Part shown: piece after piece, positions 47,648 to 56,694 of the stretch
Layout of the letters: each line of letters starts with the position of its first letter
How positions within the stretch are numbered: position 1 is the stretch's first letter
From: Kushneria konosiri
GTDB lineage: Bacteria > Pseudomonadota > Gammaproteobacteria > Pseudomonadales > Halomonadaceae
Direction: 5' to 3'
DNA length: 64,000 bases
Assembly (NCBI RefSeq): GCF_002155145.1
Contig: NZ_CP021323.1
Coordinates: 2,480,001 to 2,544,000, forward strand
The notes under the pieces: model-generated
The model's database searches: none
What the model was told of the DNA's origin: nothing
The model's input: the letters and a program-made list of their open reading frames with translations, nothing else
Translations under genes and position numbers: made by a program

Positions 47648-48946
47648 GTGAGCTATTTCATCGATCGGCGCAGCAACGCCCGCCACAAGAGCGCGGTCAA
47701 CCGACAGCGTTTTTTGAAGCGCTATCAAAAGCACATCAAGCGCGCTGTAGAAGAGTCGGTCAATCGGCGCTCGATTACTGACATGGAGCGCGGCGAGAAA
47801 ATCAGCATTCCAGGGCGGGATATTTCCGAGCCCGTGTTCCGTCACGGTCAGGGTGGGCGACGCACCGTGGTCAGCCCTGGCAACCGTGAATTTGCCGAAG
47901 GCGATCGAATGCGTCGTCCGCACGGCAGCGGCGGGGGTGGCGGCAGCGGTGAGGGTTCCGCGTCCAATCAGGGGGAAGGCGTTGACGAATTTGCGTTTAC
48001 CCTGTCACGAGACGAGTTTCTAAGCTTTATCTTCGATGGTCTGGAGCTGCCGCATCTGGAGCGCAAGCAGTTGGCCGACATGGCGGAAAGCCGCCCTGTT
48101 CGTGCCGGGCTGTCGCGACAGGGGGTGCCTGCCCGTATGAACATTGTGCGCTCGATGCGCGAGGCGCAGGCGCGACGCATCGCCATGCGCGCCCCGATCA
48201 GACGGGCGCTGCTGGAAGCCCAGAAAGCGCTGGAGGAGGAAGAGCGCAAGGACCCGGTGCTGCGTCATCCCGGCCGGGTGCGTGAGCTTAAAGACGAGAT
48301 CGAGCGGCTGGAAAGGCGCCTTGAGGCCGTTCCCTTCATCGATACCTATGACCTTCGTTACAACCACCTCACTGACCAGCCTCAACCCTCCAACAAGGCG
48401 GTCATGTTCTGTGTCATGGATGTCTCCGGCTCCATGACCCAGAACCACAAGGACATCGCCAAGCGCTTCTTTCTGCTGCTTTATCTGTTTCTTGAGCGCG
48501 ACTACGAGCGCGTTGAGCTGGTGTTCATTCGCCATCATACGTCGGCGCGTGAAGTCGACGAAGAAGCCTTTTTCTATTCGCGTGAGACGGGCGGTACCAT
48601 CGTGTCCAGTGCGCTGACGCTGCTTGATGACATCATCGAGGCGCGTTACCCGCCAGCGCAGTGGAATCTCTATGTCGCTCAGGCCAGTGACGGGGACAAC
48701 TGGGATGACGACTCCGTGCAGTGCCGCCAGATCCTGTCGGATGCGCTGATGCCAAAGCTTCAGTATTACGCTTATGTCGAGATCACCCCACATGCTCATC
48801 AGGCGCTCTGGGATGAATACGTGCGCGTACAGGATCGCTACCCCGAGCGTTTTGCCATGCGTCAGATCGTTCAGGCCGGCGACATCTATCCGGTCTTTCG
48901 TGAACTGTTCAAAAGCCGCCAGAGCGGTCAGGAGGCTCACTCATGA
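47648..48946 (+). CDS. yeaH: YeaH-family protein (DUF444, VWA-like)
   Basis: A 432-aa protein that begins [19 protein letters not shown] and continues with [12 protein letters not shown], a Gly-rich low-complexity [13 protein letters not shown] stretch, then a VWA-like domain with [16 protein letters not shown] (a MIDAS-like DxSxS). It is the partner of PrkA in stress survival. Starts at GTG with GGAGGTGGTGAC ahead. Its stop overlaps the spoVR start by ATGA, so translation is coupled. Confidence 0.92.
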   Translation: MSYFIDRRSNARHKSAVNRQRFLKRYQKHIKRAVEESVNRRSITDMERGEKISIPGRDISEPVFRHGQGGRRTVVSPGNREFAEGDRMRRPHGSGGGGGSGEGSASNQGEGVDEFAFTLSRDEFLSFIFDGLELPHLERKQLADMAESRPVRAGLSRQGVPARMNIVRSMREAQARRIAMRAPIRRALLEAQKALEEEERKDPVLRHPGRVRELKDEIERLERRLEAVPFIDTYDLRYNHLTDQPQPSNKAVMFCVMDVSGSMTQNHKDIAKRFFLLLYLFLERDYERVELVFIRHHTSAREVDEEAFFYSRETGGTIVSSALTLLDDIIEARYPPAQWNLYVAQASDGDNWDDDSVQCRQILSDALMPKLQYYAYVEITPHAHQALWDEYVRVQDRYPERFAMRQIVQAGDIYPVFRELFKSRQSGQEAHS

Positions 48947-50490
48947 GCACATCCTACAAGCCGATCCACGATGAAGACTTTCTGGGGCAGGGCTCTGACT
49001 GGTCCTTTGATGACCTTGAATATTACGAGCGAGAGATCGCCCGCATTGCCGGCGAATACCGATTGGATACCTACCCCAATCAGATCGAGATCATCACCTC
49101 CGAGCAGATGATGGACGCCTACTCCAGCATCGGCATGCCGGTGGGATACAGTCACTGGTCGTTCGGCAAGCAGTTTCTTTCCGTCGAACAGGCCTACAAG
49201 CGGGGGCAGATGGGGCTGGCCTATGAGCTGGTGATCAATTCCGATCCCTGTATCGCCTATCTGATGGAAGAAAATACCCTGATGATGCAGATTCTGGTCA
49301 TGGCGCACGCCTGTCATGGCCACAATTCGTTTTTCAAGGGTAATTATCTTTTCCGCGCCTGGACCGATGCTTCGGCGATCGTGGACTATCTGGTCTTTGC
49401 CCGACGCTATGTCAGCGAGTGCGAGGAGCGCCATGGTGTTGAGGCCGTCGAGCAGCTGCTTGATGCCTGTCATGCGCTACAGAATCAGGGGGTGGATCGC
49501 TACAAGCGGCCCTCGGCCATCTCGGCTGAAGAGGAGGCGCGCCGCCAGCAGGAGCGTGAAAGCTATCTGCAGCAGCAGATCAATACGCTCTGGAGCACCA
49601 TTCCTCAGCTGCGCGCCGCCGATGCCGCTCAGGCCGGTGATGCTGCGGAGGGCGGCCATCGCCCGCGCTATCCTTCGGAGCCGCAGGAAAATCTGCTTTA
49701 TTTTATCGAGAAGAATGCGCCACTTCTGGAACCCTGGCAGCGAGAGATCGTGCGCATCGTGCGCAAGCTGGCGCAGTATTTTTACCCGCAGCGCCAGACG
49801 CAGGTCATGAATGAAGGCTGGGCTACCTTCTGGCACTACAACATCATGCATCGCCTCTACGATGAGAAATTGATTGATGAAGGCGTAATGCTGGAGTTTC
49901 TCCAGTCCCATACCGCGGTAGTGGCGCAGCCGGGCTTTGACAGCCCCTGGTATAACGGCATCAACGCCTATGCGCTGGGGTTTGCCATGTTCAATGATAT
50001 CCGGCGCATCTGTAGCGACCCGACTGAAGAGGATCGAGCCTGGTTTCCGGAGATGGCGGGCAGTGACTGGCTTGATACCGTGCATTTTGCCATGCACAAC
50101 TTCAAGGACGAGTCCTTCATTCAGCAGTTTCTGTCACCAAAGGTGATCCGCGACATGAAGCTGTTTGCGCTGCTTGATGATGATCAGGATGACATGATCG
50201 AGATTTCGGCCATTCATGATGATCGGGGATACAAAAGAATTCGCGAGGCGCTGTCACTGCAATACTCGCTGGGCCATCGGGAGCCGGATATTCAGGTCTG
50301 GGAAGCCAGGATTCATGGTGACCGTTCGCTGGTATTGCGTCATGAGCGCACGCAGCGGCGTCCGCTGGAAGGGGCCTTTTCCTCGGTCATGCGTCATCTC
50401 CATGAGCTGTGGGGATTCCCCATCGTGCTTGAAGTGGTCGAAAACGCTGAAGTCGTGGACCGCCACGAATGGCCGCCCGCCAACGGATAA
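48943..50490 (+). CDS. SpoVR family protein (YcgB-like)
   Basis: A 515-aa protein beginning [20 protein letters not shown], with [10 protein letters not shown] in the middle, [16 protein letters not shown] and ADFW-like segments; E. coli YcgB is 510 aa. SpoVR was named for Bacillus cortex formation; in gammaproteobacteria it is a stress-linked gene of unclear biochemistry, co-transcribed with prkA and yeaH. It overlaps yeaH by 4 bases and is followed by a strong terminator. Confidence 0.93.
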   Translation: MSTSYKPIHDEDFLGQGSDWSFDDLEYYEREIARIAGEYRLDTYPNQIEIITSEQMMDAYSSIGMPVGYSHWSFGKQFLSVEQAYKRGQMGLAYELVINSDPCIAYLMEENTLMMQILVMAHACHGHNSFFKGNYLFRAWTDASAIVDYLVFARRYVSECEERHGVEAVEQLLDACHALQNQGVDRYKRPSAISAEEEARRQQERESYLQQQINTLWSTIPQLRAADAAQAGDAAEGGHRPRYPSEPQENLLYFIEKNAPLLEPWQREIVRIVRKLAQYFYPQRQTQVMNEGWATFWHYNIMHRLYDEKLIDEGVMLEFLQSHTAVVAQPGFDSPWYNGINAYALGFAMFNDIRRICSDPTEEDRAWFPEMAGSDWLDTVHFAMHNFKDESFIQQFLSPKVIRDMKLFALLDDDQDDMIEISAIHDDRGYKRIREALSLQYSLGHREPDIQVWEARIHGDRSLVLRHERTQRRPLEGAFSSVMRHLHELWGFPIVLEVVENAEVVDRHEWPPANG

Positions 50491-50523
50491 AGGCTGAGCG
50501 AATGTCGTGCGTTTATCACGGTT

Positions 50524-50549
50524 AAACGGGCCTTCGGGCCCGTTTTTTT
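50524..50549 (+). terminator. Intrinsic terminator of prkA-yeaH-spoVR
   Basis: AAACGGGCC and GGCCCGTTT pair around TTCG, followed by a seven-T run, 33 bases after the spoVR stop. Confidence 0.93.
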
Positions 50550-50655
50550 GAGCCCTTTCAGCCACCTGCTACTGATTGGGGTATACTCGCCGCCGCCTGA
50601 AAGGGTGGGTGTCGATAGGACAGAGTCTTTAAAAATACAGTAGCAGGGGATGAAT

Positions 50656-51516
50656 ATGGCGCGGCAACGTCCGGGAATCTTGAGGCGTTTCAGGCGCATG
50701 AGTGGTGCCGGGCTCATGGCAACCGTGGTGCTCTACGGTCTCTGGTATTACCAGGAGCGCACATACTGGGCGCAGATGAGCTGGATGGGTACGCCCCAGG
50801 CCGAGGTCTGGTATGACTGGAAAACGCTTAACCGTACACTGCGCAACGATGGTTTTTTAACCGGCTGGTCGGATCTGCGTGCCAACCCGCTCTGGACTGT
50901 CTATCGTCTCGAGCGGGTGAATCATCCTTCCATTGGTGCACGCCCCGGACACTTCAGCGATGACTGGCGCACGATCTGGCCTGTGACCAGTGACGATTAT
51001 ACCGGCAGTGGCTATGACCGGGGCCATCAGGCGCCCAATTATGCAATTGCGGCCGTCTACGGCCGCCAGGCGCAGCTCGACACCTTTCAGATGAGCAATA
51101 TTTCACCTCAAAGGCCTGATCTTAACCGGCGCGTATGGCAGCGGCTGGAGGAAGTGGTGATCGATGAGTTTGCCAGGCGTTTTGGTACGGTCTGGGTGAC
51201 CACGGGTCCTGTCTTCGATGACGACGTCAGGCGCATGTCTTCGTTTATCGAAATTCCGGATGCGTTTTACAAGATTGTCGTGGCGCCTGGCCATGGCAAT
51301 ACGCCGTCCAGAATGATTGCCTTCATTATTCCCCAGAATGTTCGTGGCGATGAGCCGCTGGATCGTTTTCTGGTCAGTGTTGACGAGATCGAGGCGCGCA
51401 CGGGATTCAATTTCTTCAGCGAGTTGCCGGATGATGTGGCTCGTCGGCTGGAGTCCGGGGTTCACGCTCAGGGTTGGGGGCTGGAGAAAGTGGCAAGGCA
51501 GCCTTCGCGTTACTGA
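50656..51516 (+). CDS. NUC1-type DNA/RNA non-specific endonuclease, membrane-anchored
   Basis: A 286-aa protein with an N-terminal hydrophobic helix (MSGAGLMATVVLYGLWYY) acting as signal or anchor, then the beta-beta-alpha-metal nuclease domain with the catalytic D121-R-G-H124 (GYDRGHQAPNYA), NISPQRPDLNRRVWQ for metal-binding Asn, and GTVWVTTGPVFDD. Such nucleases act outside the cytoplasm or in the periplasm. ATG 50656 has AGGGG at 6 bases; ATG 50650 overlaps that site. A long T-rich terminator precedes it and the tRNA-Leu cluster follows convergently. No immunity gene is seen beside it. Confidence 0.88.
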   Translation: MARQRPGILRRFRRMSGAGLMATVVLYGLWYYQERTYWAQMSWMGTPQAEVWYDWKTLNRTLRNDGFLTGWSDLRANPLWTVYRLERVNHPSIGARPGHFSDDWRTIWPVTSDDYTGSGYDRGHQAPNYAIAAVYGRQAQLDTFQMSNISPQRPDLNRRVWQRLEEVVIDEFARRFGTVWVTTGPVFDDDVRRMSSFIEIPDAFYKIVVAPGHGNTPSRMIAFIIPQNVRGDEPLDRFLVSVDEIEARTGFNFFSELPDDVARRLESGVHAQGWGLEKVARQPSRY

Positions 51517-51716
51517 GCGACTGTCATGGCGTCGAACGGCGTCATGATCTGCTACACGAGCGTATAGGTGTCAGTTGACACACAATTGCTGGCGTATTCG
51601 ATGCCCGGTAAGGACGGTCAGAGAGCGTGCCAGAGCAGGGTGTCTGGAGTTTATGCTGACAGAAGGGTCGTATAGGGAAGATACATCTGAAAGGGATAAG
51701 GCAAAGGGGGGAAACA

Positions 51717-51803
51717 TGGTGCCCGGGAAAGGACTTGAACCTTCACGACCATACGGTCACTAGCACCTGAAGCTAGCGCGTCTACCAATTCCGCCACCCG
51801 GGC
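51717..51803 (-). tRNA. tRNA-Leu(CAG), variant copy
   Basis: An 87-base tRNA on the minus strand with encoded CCA and long variable arm (TGACCGTATGGTCG type). The anticodon loop TTCAGGT gives CAG. The acceptor is GCCCGGG/CCCGGGC and differs from the other two copies in the seventh acceptor pair and the T-stem by compensating changes. Confidence 0.96.
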
Positions 51804-51851
51804 AGGGTGTCAGCGGTTAAAAAACCGTGATGAAAGCGATGCCTGATCAAC

Positions 51852-51938
51852 TGGTGCCCGGAAGAGGACTTGAACCTCCACGACCATACGGTCACTAGCA
51901 CCTGAAGCTAGCGCGTCTACCAATTCCGCCATCCGGGC
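51852..51938 (-). tRNA. tRNA-Leu(CAG), copy 2
   Basis: An 87-base minus-strand tRNA with CCA and anticodon CAG. Acceptor is GCCCGGA/TCCGGGC. Identical to copy 3. Confidence 0.96.
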
Positions 51939-52024
51939 GTTGATCATGCTGTACTGCAGTTACCTGAAATCGTCAGGCCTTGAGCCTTTATCTTTCACCA
52001 TCCCACTTGAAATCCTTTGTGAGA

Positions 52025-52111
52025 TGGTGCCCGGAAGAGGACTTGAACCTCCACGACCATACGGTCACTAGCACCTGAAGCTAGCGCGTCTACCAATTCC
52101 GCCATCCGGGC
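52025..52111 (-). tRNA. tRNA-Leu(CAG), copy 3 (promoter-proximal)
   Basis: An 87-base minus-strand tRNA with CCA, anticodon CAG and acceptor GCCCGGA/TCCGGGC. It is nearest to the promoter, so it is transcribed first. Confidence 0.96.
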
Positions 52112-52123
52112 AGGTGGGCCGAA

Positions 52124-52151
52124 ATAATACGCAATTTTTTCAGCGATGCAA
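52124..52151 (-). promoter_or_regulatory. Sigma-70 promoter of the tRNA-Leu cluster
   Basis: On the minus strand TTGCAT and TATTAT are separated by 16 bases and followed by a GC-rich discriminator (TTCGGCCC), 12 bases before tRNA-Leu copy 3. Confidence 0.65.
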
Positions 52152-52215
52152 GAGGCAGGCGTCGGCAAAAGCCAATTTTTTACACCCTGCAACGTTTTCG
52201 GGGCAATAAAGGGTT

Positions 52216-52244
52216 TTGGGTCGCCCTGTCGAGACCGCTATAAT
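52216..52244 (+). promoter_or_regulatory. Sigma-70 promoter of rnr
   Basis: TTGGGT and a perfect TATAAT are separated by 17 bases. Transcription would start at about 52250-52252, 86-88 bases before the rnr ATG, right at the first base of a short open frame. Confidence 0.6.
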
Positions 52245-52251
52245 CGCTGTC

Positions 52252-52341
52252 ATGAAGACAAGACATCACACCATCCCGCGCCCGCTGCTCGCCATCTTGC
52301 CCGGTATCACAAGACAACCATTTCAGGGAAGCAATCTATGA
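52252..52341 (+). CDS. Possible leaderless leader peptide, coupled to rnr
   Basis: A 29-codon frame starting ATG AAG ACA, with no ribosome site, begins where the rnr transcript is predicted to start, so it would be read leaderless. Its TGA overlaps the rnr ATG (ATGA). The peptide MKTRHHTIPRPLLAILPGI ends in QGSNL and matches nothing known to me. Chance is a real possibility; a low-confidence call. Confidence 0.2.
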   Translation: MKTRHHTIPRPLLAILPGITRQPFQGSNL

Positions 52342-54944
52342 GTCAATGGACGCCAGCCGACGATCCGCAGGCGGAACGTGAGGCCAGTCAATATGACAAC
52401 CCGGTCCCCAGTCGTGAATACCTTCTGCAGATTCTGACCGAGCACGGCAAGCCGATTACACATGAAGATGTCAGCAAACTGCTGGGCATCAAGGATGAAG
52501 ATCGTCTGGAAGCCGTCCGCAGGCGTCTTTCCGCGATGGAGCGGGACGGGCAGATACTGCGTCAGAAAAGCGGTGCCTTTGAAATCATCGACCCCGAATC
52601 CCTTTTGGAAGGGCGCGTGGTCGGCCACCGTGATGGCATTGGTTTTTTCGTCCGCGATGACAAGCAAAAGCCGGATCTGGTGATCCCGCCACGTCAGATG
52701 CGGCGTCTTTTTGATGGCGACCGCGTGCGTGTTCGTATCAGTGGCAAGGATCGACGCGGCCGGGAAGAGGCCAGCGTCAACGAGATTCTTGAGCGCAATA
52801 CGCCAAGCCTGATCGGTCTGTATCGCAAGCGTGGCAGCGACATTGCCGTGGTCGTCCCCGAAAACAGCCGCATCGCTCACGAGATCATCATTGAAGACGG
52901 CGCGGCCAACGGTGCCGAGGATGGTCAGGTCGTCGAAGTGCGTATCACCACACAGCCCGGCCTGCGCCAGCAGCCCATTGGTGAGGTGACCGAAGTGCTG
53001 GGTGAGCGCATGGATCCCGGCATGGAAATCGACATCGCCATTCGCGAGCATGACATTCCGGCCGAGTTCCCCTCCGAAGTGCTGGACCAGATTCGCGACA
53101 TGAGCGAAGAGGTGCGTGACGAGGACAAGCATCATCGCGTGGATCTGCGCGACTGGCCGCTGGTCACCATCGATGGCGAAGATGCCAAGGATTTCGATGA
53201 CGCCGTCCATGCCTGGAAAACCAAATCCGGTGGCTGGAAGCTGATCGTGGCGATTGCCGATGTCTCGCATTATGTCGAGGTCGACTCTCCGCTGGATCGT
53301 GAGGCCTGGCAGCGCGGCAATTCGGTCTATTTCCCCGGTCAGGTCGTGCCCATGCTGCCGGAGCTGTTGTCCAACGGACTGTGCTCGATCAATCCGGACG
53401 TCGACAGACTCTGCATGGTCTGTGAGATGAATATCTCGCAGCGCGGCGAGATCAGTCGCTATAAGTTCTATGAAGGCGTGATGCGCTCGCATGCGCGGCT
53501 GACCTATAACAAGGTCGGCACCATGCTTGAAGATGCCGACAGTGAAGAAGGTCAGGCCCTGCGAAGCGAGTACGCCCATGTGGTCAAGCCGCTGGAGGCA
53601 CTGCACGGACTCTACAAGACGCTGCGTCAGGCGCGCACCGTTCGTGGAGCCATCGACTTCGAGACCACCGAAACCCAGATCGTGTTCAACGAGCAGCGCA
53701 AGATCGAGCGCATTGTGCCGCGTACGCGCAACGACGCGCACAAGCTGATCGAGGAGTGTATGCTGGCGGCCAACGTGGCGACCGCGCGCTTTCTCGAAAA
53801 GCACAAGCTGCCGGCGCTGTATCGCGTTCACGCCTCGCCTACGGATGAAAAGCTGGCCACGCTGCGCGCTTTCCTCGGCGAGCTGGGCCTGACGCTGGGG
53901 TCCAGCGGCGAAAAGGGCAAGTCCACGCCGCAGGACTTCCAGAATCTGCGTGAAGTCATTAACGACCGTCCGGATGCCGACATCATTCAAACGGTCATGC
54001 TGCGCAGCATGAATCAGGCGGTCTATTCGCCACACAATGAAGGGCACTTTGGGCTTGCCTATGCCGCCTATGCCCACTTTACGTCTCCCATCAGGCGATA
54101 TCCTGATCTGCTGGTGCATCGCGCCATACGCTCGGTCATCCGCAGTCAGCGTGAATCAACGCATGTGCAGCGTGTGGAAGGGGCTCCGGATAACGAGCCG
54201 CAGCGCTGGTGTCCGTACAACTTTGAGCAGATGGTCGCCATGGGCGAGCACTGCTCGATGACCGAGCGTCGCGCTGATGAGGCCACCCGAGACGTCGAGG
54301 ACTGGCTCAAGTGTGAGTTCATGGCCGACAAGGTCGGTGACGTCTTTGAAGGGGCCATTGCGTCGGTCACACAGTTCGGGCTTTTCGTGCGGCTCACCGA
54401 GCACTTTGTTGAAGGTCTGGTTCATATCAGCAATCTGCCCTCTGACTATTATCAGTTTGAAGCCGAGCGGCATCAGCTCAAGGGCGAGCGCACCGGCGCG
54501 ACCTATCGTCTGGGTGATGGCGTCACCATTCAGGTAGCGCGCGTTGATCTGGATGATCGCAAGATCGATTTCATGCTGACCGATGCGCAGCCCAAATCTC
54601 GACGCCGTATTCGCAAGCCCGGTGCCGATACCCCGGCCGCAGAGAGCAGCGCACCTGCCGAGGCGGAAAAGTCGAGCAAGAAACGTCGCAAGTCGCGGCC
54701 GGGCAAGAAGGAGCGTCTGCGCCGTCGGGAAGAAAAGGCCTCTGAAGTCAGCAGTACAGAAGCGCCTGATACGGACACGCTCAGGGCTCAGGAAGACGCC
54801 GCGGCGCGAAAGCCCCGCAAGCGTAGTGGCAAGCCTGCAACTGTCAGCGGCAGTGAGCCCGACAAGGGCAAGAGCGGCAAGAGCAAAAAGGGCGGCGAGA
54901 AAAAAGGCAAACGTGATACTGACAAGGGCCGTCGCAAGTCATGA
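52338..54944 (+). CDS. rnr: Ribonuclease R (3'-5' exoribonuclease)
   Basis: The 868-aa enzyme (E. coli 813 aa) degrades structured RNA and assists rRNA/tRNA quality control and trans-translation. Order: a winged-helix N-terminus (EYLLQILTEHGKPITHEDVS), cold-shock domains (GRVVGHRDGIGFFV and GDRVRVRISGKD), the RNB domain with the acidic motif DGEDAKDFDDAV, then ARFTSPIRRYPDLLVHRA, an S1 domain (FEGAIASVTQFGLFVRLTEHF) and a Lys/Arg-rich tail of about 110 residues. ATG 52338 follows GGGAAGC. It overlaps rlmB by ATGA. Confidence 0.96.
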   Translation: MSQWTPADDPQAEREASQYDNPVPSREYLLQILTEHGKPITHEDVSKLLGIKDEDRLEAVRRRLSAMERDGQILRQKSGAFEIIDPESLLEGRVVGHRDGIGFFVRDDKQKPDLVIPPRQMRRLFDGDRVRVRISGKDRRGREEASVNEILERNTPSLIGLYRKRGSDIAVVVPENSRIAHEIIIEDGAANGAEDGQVVEVRITTQPGLRQQPIGEVTEVLGERMDPGMEIDIAIREHDIPAEFPSEVLDQIRDMSEEVRDEDKHHRVDLRDWPLVTIDGEDAKDFDDAVHAWKTKSGGWKLIVAIADVSHYVEVDSPLDREAWQRGNSVYFPGQVVPMLPELLSNGLCSINPDVDRLCMVCEMNISQRGEISRYKFYEGVMRSHARLTYNKVGTMLEDADSEEGQALRSEYAHVVKPLEALHGLYKTLRQARTVRGAIDFETTETQIVFNEQRKIERIVPRTRNDAHKLIEECMLAANVATARFLEKHKLPALYRVHASPTDEKLATLRAFLGELGLTLGSSGEKGKSTPQDFQNLREVINDRPDADIIQTVMLRSMNQAVYSPHNEGHFGLAYAAYAHFTSPIRRYPDLLVHRAIRSVIRSQRESTHVQRVEGAPDNEPQRWCPYNFEQMVAMGEHCSMTERRADEATRDVEDWLKCEFMADKVGDVFEGAIASVTQFGLFVRLTEHFVEGLVHISNLPSDYYQFEAERHQLKGERTGATYRLGDGVTIQVARVDLDDRKIDFMLTDAQPKSRRRIRKPGADTPAAESSAPAEAEKSSKKRRKSRPGKKERLRRREEKASEVSSTEAPDTDTLRAQEDAAARKPRKRSGKPATVSGSEPDKGKSGKSKKGGEKKGKRDTDKGRRKS

Positions 54945-55801
54945 AAGGCGATCATCAGCGCAGTGGCAAACGAGGTGGCGGTAACCCTCAGACGCAACGA
55001 CGGCAAAATGGTCCGGCTCGTGACCGGCACCGTAACGGCTCGGCAGCCAGGGCTGCAGCTCCCAGGGGGCTGGATGCGGTACATGGTGTTCACGCTGTTG
55101 AAACCCTGCTGATGCGTCAGCAGGTGCCCTCACAGCTCTGGATACAGGAAGGGCAGGCGGAAAAGCGTCTGGCTGATATCCAGCAGCAGGCGTCGGCGTT
55201 GGGCGCGCGAGTGGTATTACAGCCGCGTGAGATGCTCGATCAGGTGGCCGAAGGTGCACATCAGGGAGTGATCGCCTTTTGTGAGCCTCTGGTGGCTGAC
55301 AATGAGGCATCGCTTTTCTGGCAGCTCGAGGCCAACGCCGATCAGGCACCGCTGCTGCTGGTGCTTGATGGTGTTACGGATGTCCACAATTTCGGCGCCT
55401 GTCTGCGCTCGGCTGACGCTGCCGGGGTTATCGGTGTCATGGTGGCTCGTGATCGTTCGGCGCCGCTCAATGCCACGGTGCGAAAGATTTCCTGCGGTGG
55501 GGCCGAGAGCGTACCGGTCTATCAGGTCACCAATCTGGCTCGTGCGCTTGCGCGCCTGAAGGAATATGGCATGCAGGTACTGGGTGCCGCCGGTGAAGCG
55601 GATGTCTTCGTCCATGATATCGACATGCGTGGCCCCACGGCACTGGTCATGGGCGCTGAAGGCAAGGGGCTGCGTCGGCTGACCCGTGAGCACTGCGATC
55701 AGCTGGTCAAGCTGCCCATGGCGGGTCAGGTATCAAGCCTCAATGTATCGGTGGCTACCGGTATCTGCCTGTTTGAAGCGGTGCGTCAGCGACGCTCGTA
55801 G
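54941..55801 (+). CDS. rlmB: 23S rRNA (guanosine(2251)-2'-O)-methyltransferase RlmB
   Basis: RlmB is a SPOUT methyltransferase that modifies Gm2251 of 23S rRNA. The 286-aa protein starts with a basic extension (RSGKRGGGNPQTQRRQNG) of about 40 residues, then has a substrate-binding domain beginning VHGVHAVETLLM and the knotted catalytic domain with DGVTDVHNFGACLRSADAAG, ALVMGAEGKGLRRLT and SSLNVSVATGICLFEAVRQR. The N-terminal extension is longer than in E. coli (243 aa). It is translated by a 4-base overlap with rnr. No intrinsic terminator follows. Confidence 0.94.
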   Translation: MKGDHQRSGKRGGGNPQTQRRQNGPARDRHRNGSAARAAAPRGLDAVHGVHAVETLLMRQQVPSQLWIQEGQAEKRLADIQQQASALGARVVLQPREMLDQVAEGAHQGVIAFCEPLVADNEASLFWQLEANADQAPLLLVLDGVTDVHNFGACLRSADAAGVIGVMVARDRSAPLNATVRKISCGGAESVPVYQVTNLARALARLKEYGMQVLGAAGEADVFVHDIDMRGPTALVMGAEGKGLRRLTREHCDQLVKLPMAGQVSSLNVSVATGICLFEAVRQRRS

Positions 55802-55813
55802 TGATCCTTTTGC

Positions 55814-55842
55814 TTGCAAGCGGCGGGCCATCTCCCTACAAT
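55814..55842 (+). promoter_or_regulatory. Sigma-70 promoter of rpsF operon
   Basis: TTGCAA and TACAAT are separated by 17 bases. The start would be about 160 bases before rpsF, leaving a structured leader. Confidence 0.6.
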
Positions 55843-55858
55843 TGTGCGGTTTCGCGGC

Positions 55859-55903
55859 GGCTACGGCCGCCGACTGCATTTGCAGACCATCGAAGCGGTA
55901 GCC
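55859..55903 (+). promoter_or_regulatory. Candidate rpsF leader (S6:S18-type autoregulatory RNA)
   Basis: GGCTAC (55859-55864) and GTAGCC (55898-55903) form a 6-bp outer stem. Inside, a CCG (55870-55872) sits next to a 4-bp hairpin CTGC/GCAG (55874-55885) with an ATTT loop, followed by ACC. This looks like the S6:S18-binding mRNA motif described upstream of rpsF in several bacteria (CCG in a bulge by a hairpin). Identity by eye only. Confidence 0.4.
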
Positions 55904-56005
55904 TCGATGCTGCCCTTGTAACGAAAAATACCCTTCTATCAACTCCTTGCTTCCCATGACGGATGTATCTGTCATCGAGAAGCTGTCAAACCGAAAGGAG
56001 ACACC

Positions 56006-56413
56006 ATGCGTCATTACGAAATCGTGGTCATGGTCCACCCGGACCAGAGCGAGCAGGTGCCTGCCATGATCGAGCGCTATACAGGGCTCGTGACTGAAAA
56101 CGGTGGCACTGTTCATCGTCTTGAAGATTGGGGCCGTCGTCATCTGGCCTACCCGATCAACAAGATCCACAAGGCTCACTACGTTCTGATGAACGTTGAA
56201 TGCAGCGGCGAAACGCTGGCTGAACTGGAAAACATCTTCCGCTTCAACGATGCCATCATTCGCAACATGGTCGTGCGTTGCACCGAAGCTGTTACCGAAG
56301 CATCTCCGATGATGAAAGCGGCAGATGAAAAGGGACGCCGTCGTGAGCGCTCCGATGACGAACGTCCGCGTGAACGTTCCGATTCCGAAGAGTCGACCGA
56401 AGCTGCCTCCTGA
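56006..56413 (+). CDS. rpsF: 30S ribosomal protein S6
   Basis: S6 forms a heterodimer with S18 on the 30S platform. The 135-aa protein has the ferredoxin-like S6 fold ([44 protein letters not shown]) and an acidic and basic tail that in E. coli is glutamylated. AAAGGAG precedes the ATG. Followed by rpsR after 41 bases; there is no priB between them, unlike E. coli. Confidence 0.97.
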   Translation: MRHYEIVVMVHPDQSEQVPAMIERYTGLVTENGGTVHRLEDWGRRHLAYPINKIHKAHYVLMNVECSGETLAELENIFRFNDAIIRNMVVRCTEAVTEASPMMKAADEKGRRRERSDDERPRERSDSEESTEAAS

Positions 56414-56454
56414 GCTGATGCTCTGGCCTGAATCCACCCATTGGAGAGACTGAC

Positions 56455-56682
56455 ATGGCCCGTTTTTTCCGTCGTCGCAAGTTTTGCCGCTTTACCGCCG
56501 AAGGCGTGAAGTACATTGATTACAAGGACCTCGACACGCTGAAAGCCTACGTGACCGAGACCGGCAAGATTGTCCCGAGCCGCATCACCGGTACACGTGC
56601 ACGCTATCAGCGTCAGCTGGCAACCGCGATCAAGCGCGCTCGCTATCTGGCCCTGCTGCCCTATACCGACAGCCACCAGTAA
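56455..56682 (+). CDS. rpsR: 30S ribosomal protein S18
   Basis: A 75-aa basic protein: [37 protein letters not shown] and [25 protein letters not shown] precedes the ATG. It is the partner of S6 and the second gene of the operon. The single Cys at the N-terminal region is common in gammaproteobacteria. Confidence 0.97.
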   Translation: MARFFRRRKFCRFTAEGVKYIDYKDLDTLKAYVTETGKIVPSRITGTRARYQRQLATAIKRARYLALLPYTDSHQ

Positions 56683-56694
56683 GCTGCATACGCC

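Noticed and set aside
50656-51516. Secreted nuclease as toxin of a toxin-immunity pair
   Set aside because: NUC1 fold with membrane anchor is typical of housekeeping nucleases and no immunity-like small gene lies next to it.
52323-54119. Antisense open frame (598 codons) opposite rnr
   Set aside because: Mirror of rnr codon bias with no start signal or motif.
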